Positions 24,690-32,256 of a DNA stretch of 64,000 bases are shown piece after piece (position 1 is the stretch's first letter; every line of letters begins with the position of its first letter). Below the pieces are notes generated by a model. That model made no database searches. It saw nothing but the letters and a program-made list of their open reading frames with translations, and was not told the origin of the DNA. The position numbers and the translations under genes are program-made. The stretch is from Citreicoccus inhibens (lineage in GTDB: Bacteria > Myxococcota > Myxococcia > Myxococcales > Myxococcaceae): positions 460,049-524,048 of the forward strand of contig NZ_JAHNZT010000001.1 in NCBI RefSeq assembly GCF_019039035.1, given 5' to 3'.

Positions 24690-24748
24690 CGTTCCCTCGA
24701 CTTCCCCTGATGGCCGTGAGTCCCGGCGACAGAAACGGCGAGGGAACG
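24690..24748 (-). promoter_or_regulatory. Possible ribosome-binding-site-masking hairpin in the pssA leader
   Basis: The ten bases just before the pssA ATG (24699-24690, containing GAGGGAA) are perfectly complementary to 24748-24739, 39 bases further upstream in the leader. In the mRNA the Shine-Dalgarno sequence could therefore be locked in a 10-bp stem. Confidence 0.5.
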
Positions 24749-24805
24749 GACCTTAGCAGGGTTTTATTCGCTGCGTCGTCCGACCCGGGTCGGTAAGGAG
24801 ACGAA

Positions 24806-25927
24806 ATGGGCGCCGTGCAGTGGGCCATGTGGGGGTTGGTCGCGGTGGTGGCCCTGGTGTTGGGGAACGTCGCCTGGGTGGCGCTGGTGAGGCGCTGGTA
24901 CCGACTCCGCACACCTCCCCCCCAGACCTTGCGCGCGCGCTGTTCGGACGGGTGGGAGCTGGCCGTCCATGTCCGCCGGGCCCCCGTGCGGCGCTTCCAG
25001 GAACCCGTCCTCCTGTGCCACGGGCTGGCCGCCAATCGCTTCACGTTCGACTTCGAGCCCCCCTACTCCGTCGCCCATGCGCTCACCGAGGCCGGCTTCG
25101 ACTGCTTCAGCGTCGAGTGGCGCGGCACCGGCCACTCCCGGCGCCCGCCCCCGGGTCGGCGCTACACCGACTTCTCCATTGATGATCACGTCCTGCAAGA
25201 TGCCCCCGCCCTCCTCGCGCTCGCGCTGAAGGAGACCGGTGCGGCGAGTGCGTTCTGGTTGGGGCACTCGCTGGGCGGGCTCGTGGGCTACGCGGTGGCG
25301 CAAGGGCCTGAGGCCGCGCAGCTCGCGGGACTCCTCGTGCTCGGCTCACCGGTGCACTTCAAGTCAGAGCCCTTCCTCCGCACGCTCATCTCCCTCGGCG
25401 TTCGCGCCGCCTGGCCCGGTCAGCTCCGACAAGAATGGATGAGCGCCAGCCTCGCGCCCTTCCTCGGATACATCACCCTTCCCCTGTCGGACCTCGTCGT
25501 GAACCCGAAGCACATCCCGCCGCGCATCCAGCGACAGGTCTACGCCAACATGATGTCGTCGATGAGCCGCAAGGTCCTGCTCCAGTTCCAGGATTGGATC
25601 GAGCACGACGCGTTCCGCTCATATGACCGGCGCACGGACTGGCGCGCGGGCATCGCTCGGCTCCAGCTCCCCGTGCTCGTCATGGGCGGGAGCGCGGACC
25701 GCCTCGCCACCGCGCAGAACGTCGAGTCGCAGTACGCGCTCCTCACCGCTCCCGACAAGTCCCTGCACGTCTTTGGTCGCGACCATGGCGACCAGCAGGA
25801 CTACGGACACGGAGACCTCATCTTCGGACAGGGCGCTCCCACGGAGGTGTACCCCGTCATCCGGGATTGGCTCGAGCGACATGCCACTCCGCTCGTCGCC
25901 GATGCCGCCTCGGATCGGAGCGCGTGA
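24806..25927 (+). CDS. Membrane-anchored alpha/beta-hydrolase
   Basis: 373 residues. One N-terminal membrane helix (about residues 5-26), then an alpha/beta-hydrolase fold: oxyanion region VLLCHGLAANRFTFD, nucleophile elbow WLGHSLGGLVGY (Ser near 157), acid residue in VMGGSADRLAT, and His in DYGHGDLIFG. The full catalytic triad is visible. Closest in feel to lipase/esterase or polyhydroxyalkanoate-synthase-like hydrolases (SVEWRGTGHSRRP). Substrate unknown. Good AAGGAG ribosome binding site 5 bases before the ATG. It is divergent from pssA, so a lipid substrate is possible but only by location. Confidence 0.88.
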   Translation: MGAVQWAMWGLVAVVALVLGNVAWVALVRRWYRLRTPPPQTLRARCSDGWELAVHVRRAPVRRFQEPVLLCHGLAANRFTFDFEPPYSVAHALTEAGFDCFSVEWRGTGHSRRPPPGRRYTDFSIDDHVLQDAPALLALALKETGAASAFWLGHSLGGLVGYAVAQGPEAAQLAGLLVLGSPVHFKSEPFLRTLISLGVRAAWPGQLRQEWMSASLAPFLGYITLPLSDLVVNPKHIPPRIQRQVYANMMSSMSRKVLLQFQDWIEHDAFRSYDRRTDWRAGIARLQLPVLVMGGSADRLATAQNVESQYALLTAPDKSLHVFGRDHGDQQDYGHGDLIFGQGAPTEVYPVIRDWLERHATPLVADAASDRSA

Positions 25928-26209
25928 ACCAACCCATGCGGCTGCCGTGACGAACTGAGACGGCGCTCTCCGGATGAGGCTTCTGCGCGGTGACCTCCAG
26001 ACGAGGACTCGCGGGAGACACGTGCTTCAGGTGCGCTGTGGGGCAGCTCCGTGTGCGGCAGCGAACGATTCACGTCTTCGGGCCTGCAACGTCCCCAACA
26101 CGCAGGCACCGATGCGCACCTGTCCGCGATGGACTTGAACTCGGAGCGTTGCACTCGGCTTGCTTCGTTCGGTGCGCTCGGGCGAGCGTGACGCAGTCTT
26201 CTGCGCTGT

Positions 26210-28183
26210 TCAGGGATGGGGACTCCCAGGCGGGTCCTTGCGCAGGGATTCCGCGCACGTGACCTGCGCCCCTTCGTGATTCGACGCGTGGATCCGACCG
26301 AGGACGACCTTCGTCCCACTCCCGCATTCCGCCCAGAGGAGGGGCTCGGTGGGGTCCTCGACTCGGAGCCCATCGACGGACAACACGCCCCTGTTCATGG
26401 CCGTCAGCGCATGTCCCTTGCCGCTGACCGAGACGCCGTTGGCCTCCAGGCGAGCCTCGGTGTCCACACTGAGCCCCGCCTGATGGCAGCCGCGAAGCAC
26501 GGCGTCTCGCAGTAGCACTCGCGCCGCCTGTGCCGCCCAGACGCACGCGCCCTCCACGTCACGCACTTCGAGCCCCGCCACGTCCGCCGCCACTTCTCGC
26601 AGGTGCAGCCCTTCGCCTGTGTCTCCAGCCGCGGAGTGGACCCGTGACACAGCACCCTCGCGAAGTCGCAGGGTGCCTCGCACCGCCACGAGGCCGTACT
26701 CCGCGGCCCCGTCCACTCGCAGGCCACGAATCGACACCCGCGAGTCCGTGAGCTGCACACCTCCCAGGTTTCCACTCGACAGAACCATCACGTCGTCCAG
26801 CACGGCTTCCGATGCAGACAGGCCGAGGCCAGCACGCGCTGCTCGCACGGAAGTGAAGTCGTGAACCTCGACCTTCGCGCGCATCGACGTGAGGCCGTAC
26901 TCGTGGCCGAGCACTCGCACCCGATTCAGCGACAGGGCTCCTTCGACGACATTGAACGCTGGGCCGCGCCCACCCTCCGCCACTGCGTCCTCCAAATCGA
27001 CCCGTCCGCCAGCTTGGCCAACCGCGGTCTCGGGCCCTTCGAAGCGGACGTCTTGCAGTCGCGCGCGGCCTCCGCCTCGCAGGCGCACCGCACGGCGATA
27101 GGGCCCCACGAACTCCGATTCCCGCACCTCCAACCGAGTCGTACTTCCGGTTCCCTCCCGGGCCTCGACATCAATCCCCACGATGTTCGTTCCCGGGCGG
27201 CTTCCCTGTGAGTCACTACGACGCCCTGCCTCGGCCTCAACGAGAGGCGCCGCGAGCTGCATCCCGCCCGCAGCCACGCGACGCGCCACCCCGAGTTCCA
27301 ACTGGGCATCAACGCGAAGCATGCCGAAACCCGGCGTCCCCTCGCTCACTTGAGCGCCGCGTTGCTCTACCTCTCTCGCAGCGACGTGAAGCCCCGCGGG
27401 GGCCGTGTCCTGAACTTCGACGCGGCTCGCGGCTTGACGCCTCGATTGGAACTCAACGCGCGGCCCTGAGCGCTGCGTCTCCCCCTCATCCGCCTGAGAC
27501 GTGCTTTGAAACTTCTCTCGTGCCTCTGCGTGCCGGGCGATGACGTGCGAACTTCGAACATCGCCCCTGGACCCGCCCCGGGTTTCCTCGCGCGCTTCGG
27601 CCCGCGGACTTCGCGCCTCGGCGCGGGGCTCGGTCCGGACTTCATCCTGGGCCTCGGCGTGCTGATTGGCGGACTGCGCTTCCGCGGCATCGAAGTGGCT
27701 CCGCTCCACCCACAGCGAGCCTGCCGTCAGGTGGATCGCGCCCTGGCGCTGGCCACTGAAGCGCACCTCCTTCAGCCGCACCTCGGAGCCCGTGCCCAGG
27801 CTCAGCCCCCACTGTCCACCTTGGAACTCCAGGCCCGTCAGCTCGGCGCCTCCCTCCAGGCGCAGCAGCGCCTCGGCGCCGTCCTCCGCCCACACCACCG
27901 TGCCGGCGCCCCCACCCGTGAGCCTCGCTCCGTCTGGCACCTGGAGCGGGCCTGCGTACCGCCCTGGCGCCAGGTGAACCCGTGGACGCCCCGGCAAGGC
28001 CAGGGCCTCGGCCAACGAGCGCAGGGGGTGCTCGCGCGAGCCGTCCCCGGTTCCCGGACCCGCCACGTCCACCCACACCTCCCCTTGCGGACCAACCTCG
28101 GCCAGCGGGCCCGCGCTCGCCGACCCCGGCCCTCGGCAGGCCGTCAGCACGAGGGACACGGAGACGAAGAACCACCGGAACAT
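26210..28183 (-). CDS. Beta-helix lipoprotein (DUF1565-like) with low-complexity insert
   Basis: 657 residues from the ATG at 28183, giving a lipoprotein signal (FRWFFVSVSLVLTAC). Residues about 35-100 match the DUF1565 start of right-handed beta-helix proteins: WVDVAGPGTGDGSREHPLRS and VHLAPGRYAGPL. Short repeated strands follow through the rest (RLEVRESEFVG, GGVQLTDSRVSIRGL). From about 170 to 340 the helix is interrupted by a charged Glu/Arg/Ala/Gln-rich block with repeated AEA-R words (AEAREETRGGSRGD). Such beta-helices bind or cut polysaccharides, or are surface repeats; no pectate-lyase catalytic residues were seen. Convergent with the hydrolase gene; the 280-base gap between them holds no clear gene or terminator. 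Confidence 0.82.
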   Translation of the reverse strand: MFRWFFVSVSLVLTACRGPGSASAGPLAEVGPQGEVWVDVAGPGTGDGSREHPLRSLAEALALPGRPRVHLAPGRYAGPLQVPDGARLTGGGAGTVVWAEDGAEALLRLEGGAELTGLEFQGGQWGLSLGTGSEVRLKEVRFSGQRQGAIHLTAGSLWVERSHFDAAEAQSANQHAEAQDEVRTEPRAEARSPRAEAREETRGGSRGDVRSSHVIARHAEAREKFQSTSQADEGETQRSGPRVEFQSRRQAASRVEVQDTAPAGLHVAAREVEQRGAQVSEGTPGFGMLRVDAQLELGVARRVAAGGMQLAAPLVEAEAGRRSDSQGSRPGTNIVGIDVEAREGTGSTTRLEVRESEFVGPYRRAVRLRGGGRARLQDVRFEGPETAVGQAGGRVDLEDAVAEGGRGPAFNVVEGALSLNRVRVLGHEYGLTSMRAKVEVHDFTSVRAARAGLGLSASEAVLDDVMVLSSGNLGGVQLTDSRVSIRGLRVDGAAEYGLVAVRGTLRLREGAVSRVHSAAGDTGEGLHLREVAADVAGLEVRDVEGACVWAAQAARVLLRDAVLRGCHQAGLSVDTEARLEANGVSVSGKGHALTAMNRGVLSVDGLRVEDPTEPLLWAECGSGTKVVLGRIHASNHEGAQVTCAESLRKDPPGSPHP

Positions 28184-28416
28184 GGCGCCGCAGTCTACCC
28201 GACAGGGCGTCACCCCATGCGATCAGACCCACTCGCCAAGTGATCGATTTTCCAAAGACATTCACCCCAGCGCGATCATTCCCAAACCATCTCCAGCCAG
28301 TTCAGGGTGCGCCGGTGTGTCAAAAGATGCGATCAGACTCCTGTCTACGCTTTGTGTTTCAAGCGGCCAAATTTTCGTCCAGAGGCCGATTTTCCGGCTC
28401 GGGAGCGCCTGCTGCA

Positions 28417-28445
28417 TTGACAGTCGAAAGCGCGATTTGTTACCT
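28417..28445 (+). promoter_or_regulatory. Candidate HU promoter
   Basis: TTGACA (28417-28422), 17-base spacer, TTACCT (28440-28445), 50 bases before the HU ATG. The 311-base region 28184-28494 is AT-richer than its flanks and otherwise empty. It also contains the 12-base direct repeat ATGCGATCAGAC at 28217 and 28327. Confidence 0.5.
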
Positions 28446-28494
28446 CCGCTTTCCGCTCGTTCAACGCCAGACAACGCACAGACGGAGGGGCGTA

Positions 28495-28764
28495 ATGACC
28501 AAGGCAGAGCTCGTGGAGGTGGTGGCGGCGCAGACGCGGCTGACCAAGAAGTCGGCAGCCGAGATTCTCGACATCGTCTTCACCAATATCGGCAAGGCGG
28601 TGAAGAAGGACTCGCGCTTCAGCTACCCCGGGTTCGGCACCTGGTCCATGCGCTCACGCAAGGCCCGGAAGATCCGCAACCCTCAGACGAATGAGATGAT
28701 GAAGCTCAAGGCGTCGAAGACCATCGGCTTCCGGCCGGCGAAGGAACTGAAGAACTCGCTCTGA
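28495..28764 (+). CDS. HU-family nucleoid DNA-binding protein
   Basis: 89 residues, the standard HU length, started at the ATG at 28495 because GGAGGGG lies four bases upstream. N-terminal helices (MTKAELVEVVAAQTRLTKKS) form the dimer core, and the DNA-clasping arm is present (RKARKIRNPQTNEMMKL) with the conserved Asn-Pro that intercalates and kinks DNA. The usual RxGRNPxTG arm is RKIRNPQTNE here, and the bulk of the protein is basic. Cytoplasmic, dimeric, DNA compaction. Known: Myxococcus has several HU-like proteins, so the exact paralogue is open. Preceded by an AT-rich 300-base region with a promoter. Confidence 0.95.
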   Translation: MTKAELVEVVAAQTRLTKKSAAEILDIVFTNIGKAVKKDSRFSYPGFGTWSMRSRKARKIRNPQTNEMMKLKASKTIGFRPAKELKNSL

Positions 28765-28793
28765 GCCGCGGCGGTGCGTGTGGCGGATGTGCC

Positions 28794-28837
28794 CATCAGG
28801 GGCGCTGACCCGAGGTCGTCGGGTGGCGCCCCTGATG
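28794..28837. terminator. Bidirectional terminator between HU and the M23 peptidase
   Basis: Perfect 12-base arms (28794-28805 and 28826-28837, CATCAGGGGCGC/GCGCCCCTGATG) with a nested ACCCGA/TCGGGT stem. It sits between convergent genes and overlaps the last codons of the peptidase gene. Confidence 0.7.
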
Positions 28838-29821
28838 CGTTGCGGGCCACGCATTTCCGCCATGCGCCACGGGCTCCGAGCCCGCCGCGTCTGGCGTCCC
28901 CAGCGCGTCCAGCGGATCCATGGACTCGCCGTCGTGCCACAGCTCGAAGTGCAGGTGCACGCCCGTGGCGAGCCCCGTGTCACCCGCGAGGCCGAGCGCG
29001 TCCCCTCGCTCGACGACTTCGCCGGGCTGCACCAACACCTGGGACATGTGGCTGTAGCGCGTCACCCACGGCCCCGCGTGCTGGACCTCCACCTGCAAGC
29101 CGTGGTCGCCGTTCCAGCCCGCGCGCAGCACCACGCCCTTCGCCGCCGTGTAGATGGCCTGTCCCGGCCGCGCGGCCAGGTCCACGCCCAGGTGGCGCCG
29201 GCGCTCGTTGATGATGGGGTGCCAGCGCTCGCCGTAGAGGCTGGTGACCGTCACTGGCTCCACGGGCCAGACGAGCGTGGGCGGGCCTCCCACGGGCTCG
29301 GGCGGGTGCTCCAGGCGCCGCAGCTCGGCCATGCGCACCGCGAGCCCGCCTACGCGCAACACGACCCCTTCCGCCAGCGCCGAGGACATGTCGCCGTACA
29401 GGCGCGCGTCCTGCTCCAGTTCGGCCTCCAACACGGTGCGGGCGCGCGCGACGTCCCGAGAGTCCGTGCGCTCCACCGGACGCGCGAGGAACGCGTCCAG
29501 CGCGGCGTTCATCCGCTCCCAGTTCCGAGCCTCGTCCGCGGGCATCGCGCTCCCGCGCTTCACCTGCTTGCGGAGTGACTTCGCCTGCTCGGCGAAGTCG
29601 GTCAGCGTGCGCTGAAGCTCCAGCGCGGGCTCGGGCGCGAGGAGGGTGGAGCGCCCGTTTCCGGACAGCGCGTTCGTTTGCACCCGAGCCTCGGGCATGA
29701 CCGTCGCGTCATCGGGCCGGCCACGCGCGGTGGCATACAGCTCGTCGAAGCTCATCTTCTCGGCGCGCGGCGTAGCGCACGCGGAGAGGAGCATCAGGGA
29801 GAGGACGGCGGGTCGGCGCAC
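28796..29821 (-). CDS. M23-family peptidase lipoprotein (LytM/EnvC-like)
   Basis: 341 residues from a GTG at 29821. Lipoprotein signal RRPAVLSLMLLSACA. A helical, coiled-coil-prone middle (about residues 65-150), then a C-terminal LytM domain (about 185-300) with the zinc motifs HLGVDLA (H-x3-D), YSHMSQ and HLHFELW. The four zinc-binding or catalytic residues expected of an active enzyme (H, D, H, H) are present, unlike the degenerate EnvC/NlpD activators. Such enzymes cut peptide crosslinks of peptidoglycan. Envelope-located. Convergent with HU; about 40 bases downstream of the threonine aldolase gene on the same strand. Confidence 0.9.
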   Translation of the reverse strand: MRRPAVLSLMLLSACATPRAEKMSFDELYATARGRPDDATVMPEARVQTNALSGNGRSTLLAPEPALELQRTLTDFAEQAKSLRKQVKRGSAMPADEARNWERMNAALDAFLARPVERTDSRDVARARTVLEAELEQDARLYGDMSSALAEGVVLRVGGLAVRMAELRRLEHPPEPVGGPPTLVWPVEPVTVTSLYGERWHPIINERRRHLGVDLAARPGQAIYTAAKGVVLRAGWNGDHGLQVEVQHAGPWVTRYSHMSQVLVQPGEVVERGDALGLAGDTGLATGVHLHFELWHDGESMDPLDALGTPDAAGSEPVAHGGNAWPATHQGRHPTTSGQRP

Positions 29822-29860
29822 GACGGCGGGAGCCTACCATGCCGTCGCGGGCACTCACGT

Positions 29861-30901
29861 TTACGGCCGGAGTGCTCCGTCCTCCACCGCGCTTCGTACG
29901 CGCGACACCGCGTCGTCGATGTCCGCCACGGACACATCCAGGTGGCAGACGAAGCGCACCGCGCTCGCCCCCATCCCGTTGGCGAGCACCCCGCGCGCGG
30001 CGAGCACACGGGCCACCTCGGACGCGGGCTTGGAGAACTCGGCGAAGACCATGTTCGTCTCCACCAGCCCCAGGTCCACGCGCACCCCGGGAATCCTCGC
30101 GAGCCCCTCCCCCAGCCGGCGTGCGTTCGCATGGTCCTCCGCGAGCCGCGTGACGTGGTTCTCCAAGGCGTACAGGGCGGCGGCCGCCAGGAGGCCCGCC
30201 TGCCGCATGCCGCCGCCCAAGCGCTTGCGCAGCCGCCGCGCCTCGCGAATGACGTCCGCGCGGCCCGCGAGCGCGGAGCCCACCGGCGCGCCCAATCCCT
30301 TGGAGAAGCACACCGACGTCGAGTCCGTCAGCTTCGCCCAGGTGGAGGCCGGCACTCCCAACGCCACCTCCGCGTTGAACAGCCGCGCGCCATCCAGGTG
30401 CACCGCGAGTCCCGCGGCTCGGCCCGCCGCCACCACCGCGCGGAAGCGCTCCACGGGCCACACCGTGCCGCCCCCTCGGTTGTGGGTGTTCTCCAAGGAG
30501 AGCAGGCGCGTGCGCGGGTTGTGGATGTTGTCCTCGCGGACGGCCGCCGTCACCTGCTCGGGTGACATGAGGCCGCGCTCGCCCGCGATGGGCCCGGGCT
30601 GAACGCCCCACAGCGCGGGGACGGCGCCCCCCTCGTACTGGATGATGTGGCTGCCCGCTTCGGTGAGCACCTCGTCGCCCGTGCGGCAGTGCGCGCCGAT
30701 GGCGATCTGATTCGCCTGCGTGCCCGAGGGGACGAAGACCGCCGCCTCCAGCCCGAGGCGCTCGGCCACCTGTTCCTCCAACCGGCGCACGGTGGGGTCC
30801 TCGCCGTAGACGTCATCACCCACGTCCGCCTCGGCGATGAGACGACGCATGGCGGGGGTGGGCTTCGTGACGGTGTCGGAGCGAAAGTCGATGGGCTTCA
30901 T
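29861..30901 (-). CDS. ltaE: Low-specificity L-threonine aldolase
   Basis: 346 residues from the ATG at 30901 (an upstream frame to 31051 overlaps nth and looks non-coding). PLP-dependent fold type I enzyme cleaving L-threonine/allo-threonine to glycine and acetaldehyde. Signatures: start [71 protein letters not shown] (Asp that holds PLP) and the PLP lysine in [12 protein letters not shown]. This is the standard length. Divergent from nth with 61 bases between start codons; about 40 bases upstream of the peptidase gene. Confidence 0.95.
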   Translation of the reverse strand: MKPIDFRSDTVTKPTPAMRRLIAEADVGDDVYGEDPTVRRLEEQVAERLGLEAAVFVPSGTQANQIAIGAHCRTGDEVLTEAGSHIIQYEGGAVPALWGVQPGPIAGERGLMSPEQVTAAVREDNIHNPRTRLLSLENTHNRGGGTVWPVERFRAVVAAGRAAGLAVHLDGARLFNAEVALGVPASTWAKLTDSTSVCFSKGLGAPVGSALAGRADVIREARRLRKRLGGGMRQAGLLAAAALYALENHVTRLAEDHANARRLGEGLARIPGVRVDLGLVETNMVFAEFSKPASEVARVLAARGVLANGMGASAVRFVCHLDVSVADIDDAVSRVRSAVEDGALRP

Positions 30902-30962
30902 GGGTCTCCAGGGGCTGCGGCCGGGGCTTGGGCGCGCAGCAGGGGTGACATACAACGGCGGC

Positions 30963-31682
30963 GTGGCTCGGCGAGAAACGGCAGCAGAGAAGCGACAGCG
31001 CGCGGTGACGGTCCTGGACAGGCTCGAGGCGACCATGCCGGATGCCCGCATCGAGTTGGACTACCGCACCCCATTGGAACTCCTGGTCGCCGTCGTTCTT
31101 TCCGCCCAATGCACGGACAAGCGCGTGAACATGGTCACGCCCGCGCTCTTCCAGCGCTTCCCGGACGCCGCCGCGTATGCGCGCGCCGAGCCCTCAGACG
31201 TGGAGCCCTTCATCCGCACGTGCGGGTTGTATCGCGCCAAGGCGAAGAACATCGTCGCCGCGGCCCGAGTGCTGATGGAGGAGCACGGCGGGCAGGTGCC
31301 GCTCGTTCGCGAGGTGCTGGAGAAGCTGCCGGGCGTGGGGCGAAAGACCGCCGGCGTCGTGTGCATCCACCTGGGCGGAGACCTGGCCTTCCCGGTGGAT
31401 ACGCATGTGAAGCGGCTCGCGTACCGGCTCGGCTTCACGTCCCGCGAGGACCCGGACCCGATCGAAGCGGACATGCAGGCCATCGTGCCGAAGGAGCGGT
31501 GGACGCTCGGGCACCAGTTGCTGGTGTGGCACGGGCGGCGCACCTGCTTCGCGCGCTCACCCGATTGCGAGCATTGCCCCGTGGCGGACCTGTGCCCGAA
31601 GCGCGGCGTGAGCGCCGCGAAGGCCGAGCCCGCCCCGAAGACTAGGCCGACGACGCAGCGTCCTCCGCGCGCGAAGTCTTGA
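30963..31682 (+). CDS. nth: Endonuclease III (DNA glycosylase/AP lyase)
   Basis: 239 residues from the GTG at 30963; an upstream ATG at 30837 overlaps ltaE and is less likely. Helix-hairpin-helix with catalytic lysine ([13 protein letters not shown], about 121-133) and catalytic aspartate (FPVDTHVKR). The C-terminal iron-sulfur loop has exact Nth spacing C-x6-C-x2-C-x5-C ([17 protein letters not shown]). It removes oxidised pyrimidines in base excision repair. Its last 41 bases overlap the convergent deformylase gene. The C-terminal tail after the cluster is Pro/Lys/Arg-rich. Confidence 0.95.
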   Translation: MARRETAAEKRQRAVTVLDRLEATMPDARIELDYRTPLELLVAVVLSAQCTDKRVNMVTPALFQRFPDAAAYARAEPSDVEPFIRTCGLYRAKAKNIVAAARVLMEEHGGQVPLVREVLEKLPGVGRKTAGVVCIHLGGDLAFPVDTHVKRLAYRLGFTSREDPDPIEADMQAIVPKERWTLGHQLLVWHGRRTCFARSPDCEHCPVADLCPKRGVSAAKAEPAPKTRPTTQRPPRAKS

Positions 31683-32169
31683 GCCGCTTCATCTTCCTGC
31701 GGATGATCTCTCGCTTCAGCGTGGAGAGGTGGTCCACGTAGACGGTGCCATCCAAGTGGTCCGTCTCGTGCTGCACCGCGATGGAGAGCAGCCCGTCGCA
31801 GCGCAGCGTCTGCTCCTGGCCTTCGACGTCCAGGAAGGTGACGGTGACGATGGCCGCGCGGTCGACGTCCTCGGCCTCGCCGGGGATGGACAGACATCCC
31901 TCGGTGTAGGTGGTCTCGCCCTCGGTCGCGATGATGCGGGGGTTGATCATCGCCAGGGGCTGGGATTCAGGCTGGCGGGGTGAGGCGTCGATGACGACGA
32001 TGCGCTGGAGCACCCCCACCTGCGGGGCCGCGAGGCCCACACCGTCGGCGGCGTACATCGTCTCGAACATGTCCTTCACCAGGGCGCGGACGGAGTCGTC
32101 CACCTTCGCCACGGGCTTGGCCTTCTGCTTCAGGATGGGGTCAGGCCAGATGAGGATGTCGCGGACCAT
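31642..32169 (-). CDS. def: Peptide deformylase
   Basis: 175 residues from the ATG at 32169 (the longer frame to 32250 has no conserved extension). Metal-dependent removal of the formyl group from new proteins. All three deformylase motifs are present: GVGLAAPQVG (about 43-52), EGCLSIPG (metal-binding Cys) and QHETDHLDG (HExxH with catalytic Glu). Slightly long C-terminal tail. It is convergent with nth with 41 bases of overlap, and lies 87 bases downstream of the giant coiled-coil gene. No fmt or other translation gene is adjacent. Confidence 0.95.
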   Translation of the reverse strand: MVRDILIWPDPILKQKAKPVAKVDDSVRALVKDMFETMYAADGVGLAAPQVGVLQRIVVIDASPRQPESQPLAMINPRIIATEGETTYTEGCLSIPGEAEDVDRAAIVTVTFLDVEGQEQTLRCDGLLSIAVQHETDHLDGTVYVDHLSTLKREIIRRKMKRLKTSRAEDAASSA

Positions 32170-32256
32170 GGCTGCCGTCTTAACCCCGCAGCGCGGGACG
32201 GGCAACCACTGGAGCCCGCTCCGTCCCCGCCCAAGCGCGAGGGCGTCCACCCGTCG

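Noticed and set aside
30837-30962. Extended start of nth
   Set aside because: It overlaps the divergent ltaE start and has no conserved residues; the GTG at 30963 fits family length.
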